Source: Hyphomicrobium_A sp963724945 (GTDB lineage: Bacteria > Pseudomonadota > Alphaproteobacteria > Rhizobiales > Hyphomicrobiaceae). Taken from it: a stretch of DNA of 64,000 nt. A program made the position numbers and the translations under genes. The DNA is taken from assembly GCA_963724945.1 (NCBI GenBank), contig CAVRWL010000002.1, positions 1 to 64,000 on the forward strand, written 5' to 3'. Below, one piece after another: positions 49,156-58,938 of this stretch; positions within the stretch are counted from its first letter, which is position 1; each line of letters begins with the position of its first letter. The notes below the pieces were generated by a model. That model saw only the letters and a list, made by a program, of their open reading frames with translations. It ran no database searches and was not told the DNA's origin.

Positions 49156-50418
49156 TTAGCCGCGCAGCACGTAGCGATGGAACCCGCCGTAGATCGACGA
49201 GCGGTCCTGCGCGGTCCATTGCCGGCAGGCCTCGCGGTCGTAGTCGAAGCGCGACAGGATGGCGTCCGCAATGCGGCCCGGCAGGATCGTCTCCTCGCCG
49301 GCAGTACGGAAGATGACGCGCGCGCCCGGCTTGGCTGTGCGTACGATCTCGCTCCACAGGGCGTTGAGTTGCTGATCCGTCATCCAGTCCTGGGCGTCGA
49401 GCAGCACATAAGCATCGAGCGAGGCGGCGGGCTGCTGGCTCAGATGCTCGGTGAGTGATGCGTGAACCACCCCGACGCTGTCGGCGCGCTGGCGCAAGAC
49501 CTCGAAGTTCTCGCGCTGAAGGTAGAGCGGCAGCGGCCCGCTGCCGCCGCTCGCATAGCGGCGCCCGAAGGCCTGCCACGCGAAGTAGTTGTCGGCGAGG
49601 TCGAAGTCGCAGGCGAGCCGTTCGAGCCGCGCGTGCAGCACGTCGGCCATGCTGGCCTCGCTGCCTTTGAGCGCGGTGAACTGCGAGGGTGGGATGCCGA
49701 GGCCGAAAAGCGCCGACGGCCGGTCGAGCAGCCAGCGGATGTGGCGCTTCTTGAACAGCGGCGCGAGCTCGCGCTCGAAGATGCGGCGCTGCTCGCCCCG
49801 GCATTTGGCCGAAAGCAGCCGGCGCGGATTGGCACCGTGCATGCGCGCAAGCAGGTGGCCTGCGCCGATGAAGCCGCCGAGCAGCCCGTGGCGATAGATG
49901 TTGGAGCCGAAGTAGTTGATGCGGCGCCGTCCGAGGCGATCGCGCGAGTCCCAATACTTGCGCGTCGCCGCATCGAGGTGCGGACGCAAATAGGTCAGGT
50001 AGGCATCGATGTTGTGGCGCCCATCGGCCTCCGCGAAGAAGCGGCAGAAGGCGCCGTAGTGCGGCAGGTGCGCGAGCGCTGCGAGCTTCAGCTTGTTGAG
50101 GGCGACATGCGCAGGATTGAGATCGACCGCAGTGATCGTCACCGGAGCAGTGGCGAGATAGCTCAAGACGTTGCAGCCGCCCGACGCGATGGCGATGAGC
50201 CGTTCCCCCGACTGCAGGCGCAGCGCCTCGAGGTCCACGACCGGGTCCTCCCAGATCTGGGGATAGACGAGCCCGCTGAAGGCCAGCGTGAACAGGCGCT
50301 CCTGAATGCCCTGCCGCGTCGCCGGCTTGTGGCGATGCACGGCCTGGCGCAGGCGCCGATTGCGGCGGCGGCGAAGGGTTGCATCCTCTGCGGCGATGGC
50401 GTCCTGAGTTGAGGCCAT
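49156..50418 (-). CDS. btaA: Betaine lipid synthase BtaA (3-amino-3-carboxypropyl transferase)
   Basis: A 420-residue DUF3419-family enzyme that moves the aminocarboxypropyl group of S-adenosylmethionine to diacylglycerol. Motifs: QERLFTLAFSGLVYPQIWED, IAIASGGCNVLSYLATAPVT, AVDLNPAHVALNKLKLAAL, INYFGSNIYRHGLLGGFIGA and FRTAGEETILPGR. The ATG at 50418 has GGGGAGGA upstream. It is first gene of btaAB. Rhizobial btaAB is induced by phosphate limitation; upstream I see only one weak Pho-box-like half site (CTGACAT on the minus strand). Confidence 0.93.
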   Translation of the reverse strand: MASTQDAIAAEDATLRRRRNRRLRQAVHRHKPATRQGIQERLFTLAFSGLVYPQIWEDPVVDLEALRLQSGERLIAIASGGCNVLSYLATAPVTITAVDLNPAHVALNKLKLAALAHLPHYGAFCRFFAEADGRHNIDAYLTYLRPHLDAATRKYWDSRDRLGRRRINYFGSNIYRHGLLGGFIGAGHLLARMHGANPRRLLSAKCRGEQRRIFERELAPLFKKRHIRWLLDRPSALFGLGIPPSQFTALKGSEASMADVLHARLERLACDFDLADNYFAWQAFGRRYASGGSGPLPLYLQRENFEVLRQRADSVGVVHASLTEHLSQQPAASLDAYVLLDAQDWMTDQQLNALWSEIVRTAKPGARVIFRTAGEETILPGRIADAILSRFDYDREACRQWTAQDRSSIYGGFHRYVLRG

Positions 50419-50610
50419 TCCTCCCCCGTTCGTTATTGTTGGTGCCGCGCTCCAACGGGCTCGGCTAATCAACTCTTGTTGCGGTTTTATGTCAGCTCTC
50501 GCCCACACCGGGAAGGCCTTGCATTGCGACCCCGGATCACCTAGACGAGGCCACCGGCCGGACCGCCCATGGCGCCTTCCCGTGCGCCGCTCTCAACCGT
50601 GGTTAATTTC

Positions 50611-50802
50611 ATGACGAAACGCAGCCTCCGCAACGTCGAGACCCAGAAGAAGAAGAAGCGCCGCACCATCCCTCGGGCCAAAGTGACGCGGATTCAGGGT
50701 AACACCGCGGGCGTGCGCCGGCGCCTCAAGAAGCAGGCGGGCCTCACCCGGGTCGCCAAAGCGGCCGAGGCAGCCAAGCCAACCAAGGCAGCCAAGGGCT
50801 GA
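50611..50802 (+). CDS. Small, very basic protein
   Basis: A 63-residue protein: MTKRSLRNVETQKKKKRRTI, then PRAKVTRIQGNTAGVRRRLKK and an Ala/Lys-rich tail. It is probably nucleic-acid-binding by charge, but I recognise no family. The ATG at 50611 seems more natural than the upstream in-frame ATG at 50569, since conserved-looking sequence begins there. Confidence 0.45.
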   Translation: MTKRSLRNVETQKKKKRRTIPRAKVTRIQGNTAGVRRRLKKQAGLTRVAKAAEAAKPTKAAKG

Positions 50803-51018
50803 GATTTGCGGCGACAAGCTCGGCGCCCAAGCCCGATTGCGCCAGCTACGCAGATGCCGACAAGGCGATCTTAGAGAAGATCGCTTCTGCGTCGCCGCCA
50901 CCGCGCGCCAGGTACATCGTCACCAGACGAGTGCAATAGACGGCCGCAAACCCAAGAGGCCTGACCCGTTCGCAGCGACCAGCTATAGTCACCGAAACTC
51001 GTCGCCGCGATTGAGCCG

Positions 51019-51819
51019 ATGACCCGCATCGCCCCCTACGACCCCAATCGCTTCACCTCCGCGATCCCCCACTACGCGGCCGGGCGCCCCGCCTACTCGG
51101 AGCGTCTCATCGCGCTGCTCGCGCGCGAGATCGGCCTCAATGAGCGCTCGCGCGTGCTCGACCTCGGCTGCGGACCGGGCTCGCTCACGCTGCCGCTCTC
51201 GCGCTTCGCCGCGACCACCATCGGCATCGACCCGGATGCGGCCATGATCGCGGCGGGCCGCGAGGCGGCAGAAGCAGCCGGGCTGGCGATCGGCTGGCGC
51301 GTCGGCTCCTCCTTCGATCTCGGGCCCGACTTGGCGCCGCTCGATCTCGTCGCAATTGCGCGCGCCTTCCATTGGATGGATCGCGAGGCGACGCTTGCCC
51401 GCCTCGATGAGCTTGTGCGGCCCCGCGGCGCGGTGGTCCTCGTCAACACCGAGCTGCACGCGAGCGGTACCGGCACGTGGCTCTCCGCATTCGAGGAGCT
51501 GCGCAAGGCCTACGGCCGCTTTGATGCCTTCTACCACTGGCGCAAGAGCGCAGCCTGGGAGGAGCACGTGAGCGTGCTGATGCGCAGCCCGTTCGGCGAG
51601 GTCGAGCGCATCTCAGTATTCGAGCCGCACGTGGCGAGCCTCGATGAGATCGTGGCGCGCGCCTTCTCCTTCTCGGCCAACTCGCCATCCTCGCTGGGGG
51701 AGGAGGGACGCGCTGCCTACGAGACGGCCGTCCGTGAGAAGATGATGGCGCTCGAGCCCGACGGCCGCTTCCCGGAGATCGTGGAGAGCGCCGCCATCAT
51801 TGCGCGGCGCGGGCACTGA
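51019..51819 (+). CDS. Class I SAM-dependent methyltransferase
   Basis: A 266-residue Rossmann-fold methyltransferase. Motif I is VLDLGCGPGSLTLPLSRFAA, motif II is TIGIDPDAAMIAAGREAAEA, and AFHWMDREATLARLDELVRP is typical of small-molecule methyltransferases (trans-aconitate or ubiquinone-type). The substrate is unknown. It is a single gene, 80 bases before the permease gene. Confidence 0.85.
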   Translation: MTRIAPYDPNRFTSAIPHYAAGRPAYSERLIALLAREIGLNERSRVLDLGCGPGSLTLPLSRFAATTIGIDPDAAMIAAGREAAEAAGLAIGWRVGSSFDLGPDLAPLDLVAIARAFHWMDREATLARLDELVRPRGAVVLVNTELHASGTGTWLSAFEELRKAYGRFDAFYHWRKSAAWEEHVSVLMRSPFGEVERISVFEPHVASLDEIVARAFSFSANSPSSLGEEGRAAYETAVREKMMALEPDGRFPEIVESAAIIARRGH

Positions 51820-51898
51820 GGTGCGCTGAGGCGGCCGCTTCTTTCCCGCCCGCAAATCGCCTATAGGCAGTCCACGGAGCGCGAAAGCTTGACCGCGC

Positions 51899-53518
51899 AT
51901 GGGGGGATCATTGCCACAGAATGCCGACGCGGCGCGCGGCCTCAAGCGGCAGATCAGTGCGACCGGACTCTTGTTCACCGGTATCACTGGCATCATAGGC
52001 TCAGGCTGGCTCTTTGCCTCGCTCTACGCGGCCCAGCTCGCCGGGCCCGCCGCCATCCTCTCCTGGTGCATCGGCGGCGTGGTCGCCATCGTGCTTGCGC
52101 TCGTCTATGCCGAGCTCGGCGGCATGCTGCCGCTTGCCGGCGCCATCGCACGGATTCCCTTCTTCTCACACGGGGGCATGAGCGGCTTCATGGCCGGCTG
52201 GCTCTGCTGGATCGCCTATGTCGCCACCGCGCCGATCGAGGTCACCGCGATCCTGCAGTATGCCTCGAACTACCTCCCTTCGCTCACCACGACCGAGGCG
52301 AGCGGCCGCGTGCTGACGCCGCTTGGGCTGGTCGTCGCCGCGGTGCTGCTGGCACTCGTCCTTTTCGTCAACCTCGCCGGCGTGCGATGGCTCGCGCGGG
52401 CAAATACGGCGATCACGGTGTGGAAGCTCGCCATCCCGCTCCTGGCAGCGGTCGCGCTGATCGTCGCCGGCTTTACCAGCGCCAACTTTACCGCGCACGG
52501 CGGGTTTGCCCCGACCGGCGCCCGCGGGGTGTTCGCGGCGGTGTCGGCCGGCGGCGTCATGTTCTCGCTCTTCGGCTTCCGCACCGCGATCGACATGGCG
52601 GGTGAGACCAGAAACCCGCAATTTGCCGTGCCGCTGGCGATAATAGGCGCCGTCGTCATCAGCCTCGCGATCTACATCCTGCTGCAGGTGGCCTTCATCG
52701 GCACCGTGCCGGAGGCCCATCTCGCGCATGGATGGACGAATTTGTCGGAGAACTTGGCGGGCGGGCCGTTCGCCGCCTTCGCGACCATCCTCGGAATGCA
52801 GTGGCTCGCGGCCGCGCTTTACTTCGACGCCGTTCTCTCGCCCTCGGGAACCGCGCTCGCCTATGTCGGAGCGACGGCGCGGATCAACTACGCGCTTGCG
52901 GAAAATCAGCAGTTTCCTCGGCTCTTTCTCAAGCTCAACCGCGCTCACGTGCCCGTGTGGGCGCTCCTCTTCAACTTCGTCATCGGCTTCCTGCTATTCC
53001 TGCCCTTTCCCGGCTGGTCCGACCTCGTCGGTTTCATCAGCTCGGCGGCGGTGCTCTCGCTTGCCTTCGGGCCCGTCTCGCTCGCGGCGCTCCGCCACCA
53101 GCAGCCCGCCATCGCGCGGCCCTTCAAGCTCTATGCCGGCATGACCGTCTCTGCGATCGCCTTCGTGCTGGTCGGATACGTGGTGTATTGGACCGGATGG
53201 GACACCAACTGGAAGGTGTTCGCGCTCGCTCTCGCTGGTGCCCTGCTCATGAGCTTCCTGCACGTGCGCCGCGGCGACTTCGGCCGGCTCAACGCGCGCC
53301 AGTCCGCGTGGTTCTGGTGGTTCGTGGGGGGACTGGCCCTCGTCTCCTACACAGGCAACTACGGCCACGGCCTCGGGCTATTGCGTCACGGGACCGACAT
53401 GGCGCTCGTCACCGTGCTCTCGCTCGCCGCGTTCTGGCTTGCGCTCAGGACGCGGCTTTCCGATGCGGAGACGGGGGCGCTGTTTGCCGCCGCGCGCGCC
53501 GATCATGAGGCGGAATAA
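51899..53518 (+). CDS. APC family amino acid permease
   Basis: A 539-residue protein with 12 or more membrane helices and the APC signatures LLFTGITGIIGSGWLFASLY (unwound TM1, G-S-G), GMLPLAGAIARIPFFSHGG and FRTAIDMAGETRNPQFAVPL. It resembles transporters of acidic or neutral amino acids (aspartate:proton type); the substrate cannot be stated. The start is the ATG at 51899. Confidence 0.88.
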   Translation: MGGSLPQNADAARGLKRQISATGLLFTGITGIIGSGWLFASLYAAQLAGPAAILSWCIGGVVAIVLALVYAELGGMLPLAGAIARIPFFSHGGMSGFMAGWLCWIAYVATAPIEVTAILQYASNYLPSLTTTEASGRVLTPLGLVVAAVLLALVLFVNLAGVRWLARANTAITVWKLAIPLLAAVALIVAGFTSANFTAHGGFAPTGARGVFAAVSAGGVMFSLFGFRTAIDMAGETRNPQFAVPLAIIGAVVISLAIYILLQVAFIGTVPEAHLAHGWTNLSENLAGGPFAAFATILGMQWLAAALYFDAVLSPSGTALAYVGATARINYALAENQQFPRLFLKLNRAHVPVWALLFNFVIGFLLFLPFPGWSDLVGFISSAAVLSLAFGPVSLAALRHQQPAIARPFKLYAGMTVSAIAFVLVGYVVYWTGWDTNWKVFALALAGALLMSFLHVRRGDFGRLNARQSAWFWWFVGGLALVSYTGNYGHGLGLLRHGTDMALVTVLSLAAFWLALRTRLSDAETGALFAAARADHEAE

Positions 53519-53522
53519 ATGA

Positions 53523-53548
53523 ATGCCGCCGGCGTGAACCGGCGGCAT
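53523..53548 (-). terminator. Hairpin terminator of the cold shock gene
   Basis: ATGCCGCCGG and CCGGCGGCAT form a perfect 10-base stem with a 6-base loop, 25 bases past the csp stop on the minus strand, followed by a weakly T-rich stretch. It also lies directly past the permease gene, so it may serve both directions. Confidence 0.65.
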
Positions 53549-53572
53549 CGTCATCTCAAACGCAGCGAGGCG

Positions 53573-53788
53573 TTAGGCGAGCTCGACCTGGGCGGCCTGC
53601 TTGCCGCGGCCCTTGCGGTCGTCCTCGAGCACGAAGGTGATCTTGTCGCCCTCGTTGAGCCCGTGAATGCCAGCGCGCTCCAGCGCGCTCACGTGAATGA
53701 ACACGTCCTTGGAGCCGTCCTCCGGCTGCACGAAGCCAAAGCCTTTGGTGAAATTGAAGAATTTCACGGTGCCTTTAATGCGATCCAT
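53573..53788 (-). CDS. Cold shock protein, CspA family
   Basis: A 71-residue single-stranded nucleic-acid-binding protein (one OB fold). RNP1 is KGFGFVQPEDG, RNP2 is KDVFIHVSALERAG, and it begins MDRIKGTVKFFNFTKGFGFV. The start is the ATG at 53788; the frame continues upstream into the leader, which is common for csp genes. It acts as an RNA chaperone. Confidence 0.95.
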   Translation of the reverse strand: MDRIKGTVKFFNFTKGFGFVQPEDGSKDVFIHVSALERAGIHGLNEGDKITFVLEDDRKGRGKQAAQVELA

Positions 53789-53985
53789 AAGCTGTCTTTT
53801 CCAACTGGCGTGATCTTGGAAGCCAATCGCCGGACGGCACGCCACCATCCGGGTTCTCAGTCATTGGGTTATGGGCAAACGGCCGGTGGCGCGCTGTCTA
53901 ATCCAAAAACGTTGAGGGCGCGGTCCACCTCGGATCGCACCGGCCAGGGGTATATGGCGCGCTTCGGCGGCAAAAGCAAGACGGC

Positions 53986-54729
53986 CTAGGCGCGATAACT
54001 GAACAGCCGGAAGAGATCGTCGGGCGACCGGTAGAGCTCGGCGATCCTCGTAAAGCCCGCCTCGCGGCCGAGCGCCTCCCACTCCGAGACGGTCTCAGGC
54101 AGGTCGCAGGTGCGCACGTGGTGCATGGCCTCCCTGAACTCGTCAGCGCTCAAGGCGGTCCAATCGCGGCGACCGACCTCCTCGGCGCGATCGAGGTAGG
54201 CGGGGCGGCTCTCGCCGTTGCCCCGCGTCGGCTCGTAGATCAGCAGGGCCCCTGCGGGGATTATGCCGGCGCAGATCTCGCGCATGAGCGTGCGCTTGTC
54301 GGGCGTGTCGAGGTGGTGCAGCGACAGGCTGATCCAGACGATGTCGGCAGGCTCGCTGCGACGGCGCATGGCGGTAGCGAAGTCGGCCTGTTCGAGCTCC
54401 ACCTCGCAGGCCAGCGCTTTGAGGTTTGTCTCGGCAAGCGCGAGCGCGGGTGCGGCGAGATCGATGCCACGATAGCGCGCAATCCTCGTGCCTGCGAGTG
54501 CGTGCACGATGCCGCTGGCATCGCCGCAGGCGAGATCGATAAAATTGAAGGGGCGCGCGACGTCATCGCTCAGGAAGCGATGCAGTTGCGCATAGGCGCC
54601 GGCGTTCGAAAGGTAATTGTAGTCGAGGAACTTGCGATAGATCTCCCACTGATGGCGGAAGATCTCCACCGCCTTCTCGTCGCGCACGGCCGCTGCCGGC
54701 TCCCGTTGAACGTTGACCATGACCCTCAC
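53986..54729 (-). CDS. SAM-dependent methyltransferase
   Basis: A 247-residue Rossmann methyltransferase. Motif I is NFIDLACGDASGIVHALAGT, then YRGIDLAAPALALAETNLKA and DIVWISLSLHHLDTPDKRTL, with a C-terminal EPTRGNGESRPAYLDRAEEV part. The substrate is unknown. It stands alone between csp and the antiporter gene. Confidence 0.82.
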   Translation of the reverse strand: MRVMVNVQREPAAAVRDEKAVEIFRHQWEIYRKFLDYNYLSNAGAYAQLHRFLSDDVARPFNFIDLACGDASGIVHALAGTRIARYRGIDLAAPALALAETNLKALACEVELEQADFATAMRRRSEPADIVWISLSLHHLDTPDKRTLMREICAGIIPAGALLIYEPTRGNGESRPAYLDRAEEVGRRDWTALSADEFREAMHHVRTCDLPETVSEWEALGREAGFTRIAELYRSPDDLFRLFSYRA

Positions 54730-54822
54730 TCAGCCGCCGGAGCGTCGTCCCTTATAGTCGTCCGCCTCGCGTCCGCAACCTAAGTCGACCTGGGTAAATA
54801 GCGCTTTGAGGCCCGCTCCGAC

Positions 54823-55974
54823 TTACGGATTAAAGATGAGCACAATGTAAGTGAAGAACAACAACAGGTGCACCGCACCCTGCAGCACGTTGGTCCGGGC
54901 CCCGCTGAAGGTGAGCATGCTCACGAGAAGCGTCAGAATGAGCACGGCCGTGTTGTCCTCCTGCAGGCCCAATGTGACACTTTGACCGGTCGCCATCCCA
55001 ATGATCAAGACCAAGGGCACGGTCAGCGCGACGGTCGACAAAGCCGAACCCAGGCACAGGTTGATCGAGCGCTGAAGCTTGTTGGCGACGGCCGCCTCCA
55101 ACGCGCTGATGCTCTCAGGCGCCAGGATCAAAGCGGCAATGATGATACCCCCCACGGCCGTGGGAACGCCGAGGGTGTGAATGCCGTGCTCCGCCAGGAC
55201 CGCCAGATATTGCGCCAGCCCGACGATCGGCACCATGGTCAAGAACAGCAGGACGGCGTGCATCGCTATGCTACGCTGGCGTGGCCTTGCGTCCATCTCC
55301 GGGGCGTGCGCATCGGTGTCGGTCGCCTCCACGCCCGGCTCCATGAAGAAGCCGCGATGGCGCATGGTCTGCAGGCCTAAGAAGATCGCGTAGAGCAGGA
55401 TCGCCGCCGTCGAGAAGAACGCGGCCTGCCAGAAGCTGAGGCTCCCGTCGTTGCTTGAACGCGTGAGGTTCGGCAGGATAAGGACCACGGCCGACAGCGG
55501 CATGAGCACGGCGAGGTAGGCACGCGCGCCCTCCAGGTTGTACTCCTGCTGCACGTGGCGCAGCCCGCCCGCGAGCAGGCTCAGTCCGACCATGCCGTTC
55601 ATCATGATCATGATGACGGCGAACATCGTGTCGCGCGCGAGCGTGGGGTCGCTCACGCCTTCGATCATGATCGAAACGATCAGCGACACCTCGATGACGA
55701 TCACCGAGATCGTGAGCACGAGCGTCCCGAGCGGCTCGCCGAGGAGCTCGGCCAAGGCATCGGCGTGACGCACGACGCCGAAGATGCACAGCGATATGCT
55801 CGCGAGCAGCCATATGAACAGCAGGCCGCGTACGATGAGGCGTGTCGGATCGGCGAGCCATGCGCCTCCATAGGCGATGAACGCCGCAAGCGTCAGCATC
55901 CCAAGGACCAGCGGCGCCTCGGCACGCAGCCGTCGCTTCCAGGACGATGATGACGATGCGACTTTCTTCTGCAT
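54823..55974 (-). CDS. Ca2+/H+ antiporter, ChaA type
   Basis: A 383-residue protein with about eleven helices. It has the two acidic ion-binding repeats of the CaCA/CAX branch (IVIEVSLIVSIMIEGVSDPT and IIIAALILAPESISALEAAV) and the central acidic loop (EATDTDAHAPEMDARPRQRS). It exports Ca2+ (or Na+/K+) in exchange for protons. I chose the ATG at 55974 (MQKKVASSSSSWKRRLRAEA); the frame is open much further, but there it is not membrane-like. Confidence 0.9.
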   Translation of the reverse strand: MQKKVASSSSSWKRRLRAEAPLVLGMLTLAAFIAYGGAWLADPTRLIVRGLLFIWLLASISLCIFGVVRHADALAELLGEPLGTLVLTISVIVIEVSLIVSIMIEGVSDPTLARDTMFAVIMIMMNGMVGLSLLAGGLRHVQQEYNLEGARAYLAVLMPLSAVVLILPNLTRSSNDGSLSFWQAAFFSTAAILLYAIFLGLQTMRHRGFFMEPGVEATDTDAHAPEMDARPRQRSIAMHAVLLFLTMVPIVGLAQYLAVLAEHGIHTLGVPTAVGGIIIAALILAPESISALEAAVANKLQRSINLCLGSALSTVALTVPLVLIIGMATGQSVTLGLQEDNTAVLILTLLVSMLTFSGARTNVLQGAVHLLLFFTYIVLIFNP

Positions 55975-56229
55975 CCAGCTCTCTGTTAACGGTCGCGCCC
56001 CATCCGCGGAGAAAACCCCGCATGTAGAGTGTGGTGGCGTTGAGACTGATCCCCGCGACAGATGGGCTCGCGACAGCGGGCTCGCAACCGCAAGGCGACC
56101 GAACAAGTGCCATTGATCTGCACCAGGCTTTGTTAATGGCCGCGCTCGGCCAGCCCGACATTTTCGCACCGCAGCCGAGCGGCGAGCCCTCTCCCGGCAA
56201 TCCACAGGGCAATTAGCCGACCACGCTGA

Positions 56230-58854
56230 TCAGCCCGCGCGGCGCGCTGCCCGTCCCGACCACCGCTTGGCCTCCGCCAGCATCTCCGGCACATCGCGCG
56301 CGGGCCGCGGCGTGCTGATGTAATAGCCCTGCACCTCCGTGCACCCCTCCTTGCGCATGCGCTCGAGCTGATCCTCGGTCTCGATGCCCTCCGCCGTCGT
56401 CGCGATGCCAAGGCTCTTTCCCAGCGCGATGATCGAGCGCAGGATGGCCAGCGAGCTGTTGGGGCGGTCCAGCTCCTTGATGAAGATCTGGTCGATCTTG
56501 ATCTTGTCGAAGTGAAAGCGGCTGAGATAGCTCAGCGACGAGTAGCCCGTGCCGAAGTCGTCGAGCGCGAGCCCGACGCCCATGTCGTGCAAGAGATCGA
56601 GCGTCTGGGCGACACCGTCGCTGTCTTGCAGCAATACGGACTCGGTGACCTCGAGCTCGAGCGCCCGCGGCGCAAGGCGCGAGGCTCCGAGCGCGCTGAT
56701 GACTGCCTGGCGGACGTTGCCGAAGTGGAACTGGGCAGCGGAAAGATTGACCGCGACTTTCAATCCCTTCGGCAATTTTTCGGCATCCAAGCAGGCTTGC
56801 CGCAGCGTCCACTCGCCGATCGACACGATGAGGCCCGTCTCCTCCGCGAGCGGAATGAAATCGGCTGGAGAGATCAGGCCGCGCGCCGGATGATTCCAGC
56901 GCAGAAGCGCCTCGAAGCCCGTAATCTCACCCCGCTCCAGGTTGAGCTGCGGCTGGTAGTAGAGCTCGAACTCGCCGGCGTGCAGCGCCACGCGCAAATC
57001 GCGCTCGAGCGTGTGGCGCGCCTGCATGCGCTGGTCCATCTCGCGCTCGAAGAAGCGCGAGGTGCCGGGGCCGTCACTCTTGGCGCGGTTGAGCGCAAGA
57101 TCCGCACTCTTGAGCAGCTGATCGCAGCCGCTGCCGTCGCCCGGCCCGATCGCTATGCCGATGCAGGTGCCGACGATGATCTGATGATCGTCGATATCGA
57201 AGGAGGTTCCGAGCGTGCTCTGGATCTTCTTGACGAGGGCGGCCGCGGCCGTCGCCGGCTTCTCCGCCACCTGCAAAACGACGAACTCGTCGCCGCCGAT
57301 GCGCGCCACCATTTCCACGCTCTTGAGGCGCCGGCGCAGACGCTGAGCGATGCCTTGCAGAAGCCCGTCGCCGATCGACGGCCCGAGCGTGTCGTTGACC
57401 TCCTTGAAGCGATCTATGTCGAGCAGGATCACGACGAGAGAGCGTCTCTCCGCGCCGATGCGGTCCAACAATTGCTCAATTCGCGCGCGCAAGAGCACGC
57501 GATTGGGAAGGTCCGTCAGCGCATCGTGGAGGGCCATGTGGTTCATGCGCGCCTCGATCTGCCGGAGCTGGGTGATGTCCTCGTGCGTGGCGACCCACCC
57601 GCCGTGCGGCATCGGCTCGTGCATGATGGCGATCGAGCGCCCATCGGTCATTTCGAGAACCTTGGTGTTGGGCTTCATCTCGAGCGCGGCGGCGAGGCGC
57701 TCCTCGAGATAGGCGTTGGGATCCTCGCCGACGTAAAGGCCCCGCGCCATTCGCGCCTCGATGATCGTGCGAAACGGCGTGCCTGGCGCCGCCAGCTCCT
57801 TCGGCAGTCCGTACATGTCGAGGTAGCGGTCGTTGCAGACGAGAAGGCGCTGATCGGAATCGAACATGCACAGGCCTTGCGACATGTGCGCCAGCGCCGC
57901 GTTGAAGCGCCTGTTCTGCTCCGTGAGCTCGGCCTTGTTGCGGTCGAGATCGACGAGGGCCGCCTCCGCGTTCTCCTTGGCCCGCCTCGCCTCATCGAGA
58001 TGGCGCTCGGCCGCCTGCAACGCATCGGCGTAATCGCCGGCGTGTGCCGCCCGTCCCAGAAGCTGGCGCGCGCTATAGGTGGCAATTGCCAGAAAGAGCA
58101 CGAGGGAAGCCAGCGCAGTGATCTTCAGCACTTCGGCCCCGATCAGGATCTGGTAGGAGGCTAGATAGACGCGGTAGTCATGTGTGATCGCCGCAATGCC
58201 GTCCTTCCAGACGGCGCCACACACGAGAAGACTCCACCCAACGACCGCGGCAATCCCCGCGATCAGTATGGGACGCGGGTGAAAGCGCAGCGCCCGCAAG
58301 GCGATCAGCGCCAGCAACAGGACGAAAGATGGTGCTTTCAAGCAAGCGCCGGCCGGGAGACCGTAGGCGTACTGGTAGCTCCAGATCAGCGACAGAAAGA
58401 TGCCGATATCGACGACGTTGAGGACGTCCAGCTCACGCTCGGGCAGCGTCTTAAAGCTTGCCAGCCACCATCGCGCCGCGGAGCTGGCGATGAGCAGCAG
58501 CAACGCCAGGAGGACCCAGGAGTGGATGACGCTCATCCCCCCCTGGAGACGGGCTGCAATGTGCAGAACCAAAATGAAGCAGGAGATCGCGGCTTGACCG
58601 AGCGCGATCGCCTTCTCGCCTTTGACGTCGTAATCGCGCAGGTTCTCTTCGAGCCGGATCGAGGTCGGACCGAGAGCGTTTCGGTCAGATCCTGCCGCGC
58701 GAAAGAATTTCGTCCAATGCGTGATCAGGCCTGGCAACGGTCGCTCCCTCGGGCCCCTTGAATGCCCGTTCGTTGCGATGTCGAAGCCGAGCGCCTCCAG
58801 GAGCCCGGTCTCGAAGCACTGCTCGAGACCTTGCAGCGCGCGCCACGTTGCCAT
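56230..58854 (-). CDS. Membrane-bound diguanylate cyclase/phosphodiesterase (PAS-GGDEF-EAL)
   Basis: An 874-residue c-di-GMP signalling protein. About five to six membrane helices (residues 85-270) are followed by a coiled coil, a PAS domain (about 310-430, MSQGLCMFDSDQRLLVCNDR), a GGDEF domain with intact RIGGDEFVVL and an EAL domain with EALLRW, N-L-S-A and DDFGTGYSSLSYL. Both catalytic motifs look intact, so it may make or break c-di-GMP depending on its sensor. The poorly conserved first 60 residues may not be translated. Confidence 0.92.
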   Translation of the reverse strand: MATWRALQGLEQCFETGLLEALGFDIATNGHSRGPRERPLPGLITHWTKFFRAAGSDRNALGPTSIRLEENLRDYDVKGEKAIALGQAAISCFILVLHIAARLQGGMSVIHSWVLLALLLLIASSAARWWLASFKTLPERELDVLNVVDIGIFLSLIWSYQYAYGLPAGACLKAPSFVLLLALIALRALRFHPRPILIAGIAAVVGWSLLVCGAVWKDGIAAITHDYRVYLASYQILIGAEVLKITALASLVLFLAIATYSARQLLGRAAHAGDYADALQAAERHLDEARRAKENAEAALVDLDRNKAELTEQNRRFNAALAHMSQGLCMFDSDQRLLVCNDRYLDMYGLPKELAAPGTPFRTIIEARMARGLYVGEDPNAYLEERLAAALEMKPNTKVLEMTDGRSIAIMHEPMPHGGWVATHEDITQLRQIEARMNHMALHDALTDLPNRVLLRARIEQLLDRIGAERRSLVVILLDIDRFKEVNDTLGPSIGDGLLQGIAQRLRRRLKSVEMVARIGGDEFVVLQVAEKPATAAAALVKKIQSTLGTSFDIDDHQIIVGTCIGIAIGPGDGSGCDQLLKSADLALNRAKSDGPGTSRFFEREMDQRMQARHTLERDLRVALHAGEFELYYQPQLNLERGEITGFEALLRWNHPARGLISPADFIPLAEETGLIVSIGEWTLRQACLDAEKLPKGLKVAVNLSAAQFHFGNVRQAVISALGASRLAPRALELEVTESVLLQDSDGVAQTLDLLHDMGVGLALDDFGTGYSSLSYLSRFHFDKIKIDQIFIKELDRPNSSLAILRSIIALGKSLGIATTAEGIETEDQLERMRKEGCTEVQGYYISTPRPARDVPEMLAEAKRWSGRAARRAG

Positions 58855-58938
58855 GCAGGGTGTTACTTATCCCCTTTTTAAAGGATAAGTGCCTGCAATC
58901 ACAGATAGTCAATATGAAATAAGGACAATTTTTGCGTG

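Noticed and set aside
49145..50455. Possible fused BtaA-BtaB-length protein from the open frame covering 48464-50455
   Set aside because: Only the part below 49144 is BtaB; the upstream part is an out-of-frame reading of btaA, which has its own start and stop.
50419..50570. Pho box upstream of btaA
   Set aside because: Only one half site resembles CTGTCAT; the second half and spacing do not fit.
56512..58164. 550-codon plus-strand open frame opposite the GGDEF-EAL gene
   Set aside because: Antisense shadow of a clearly recognised gene.
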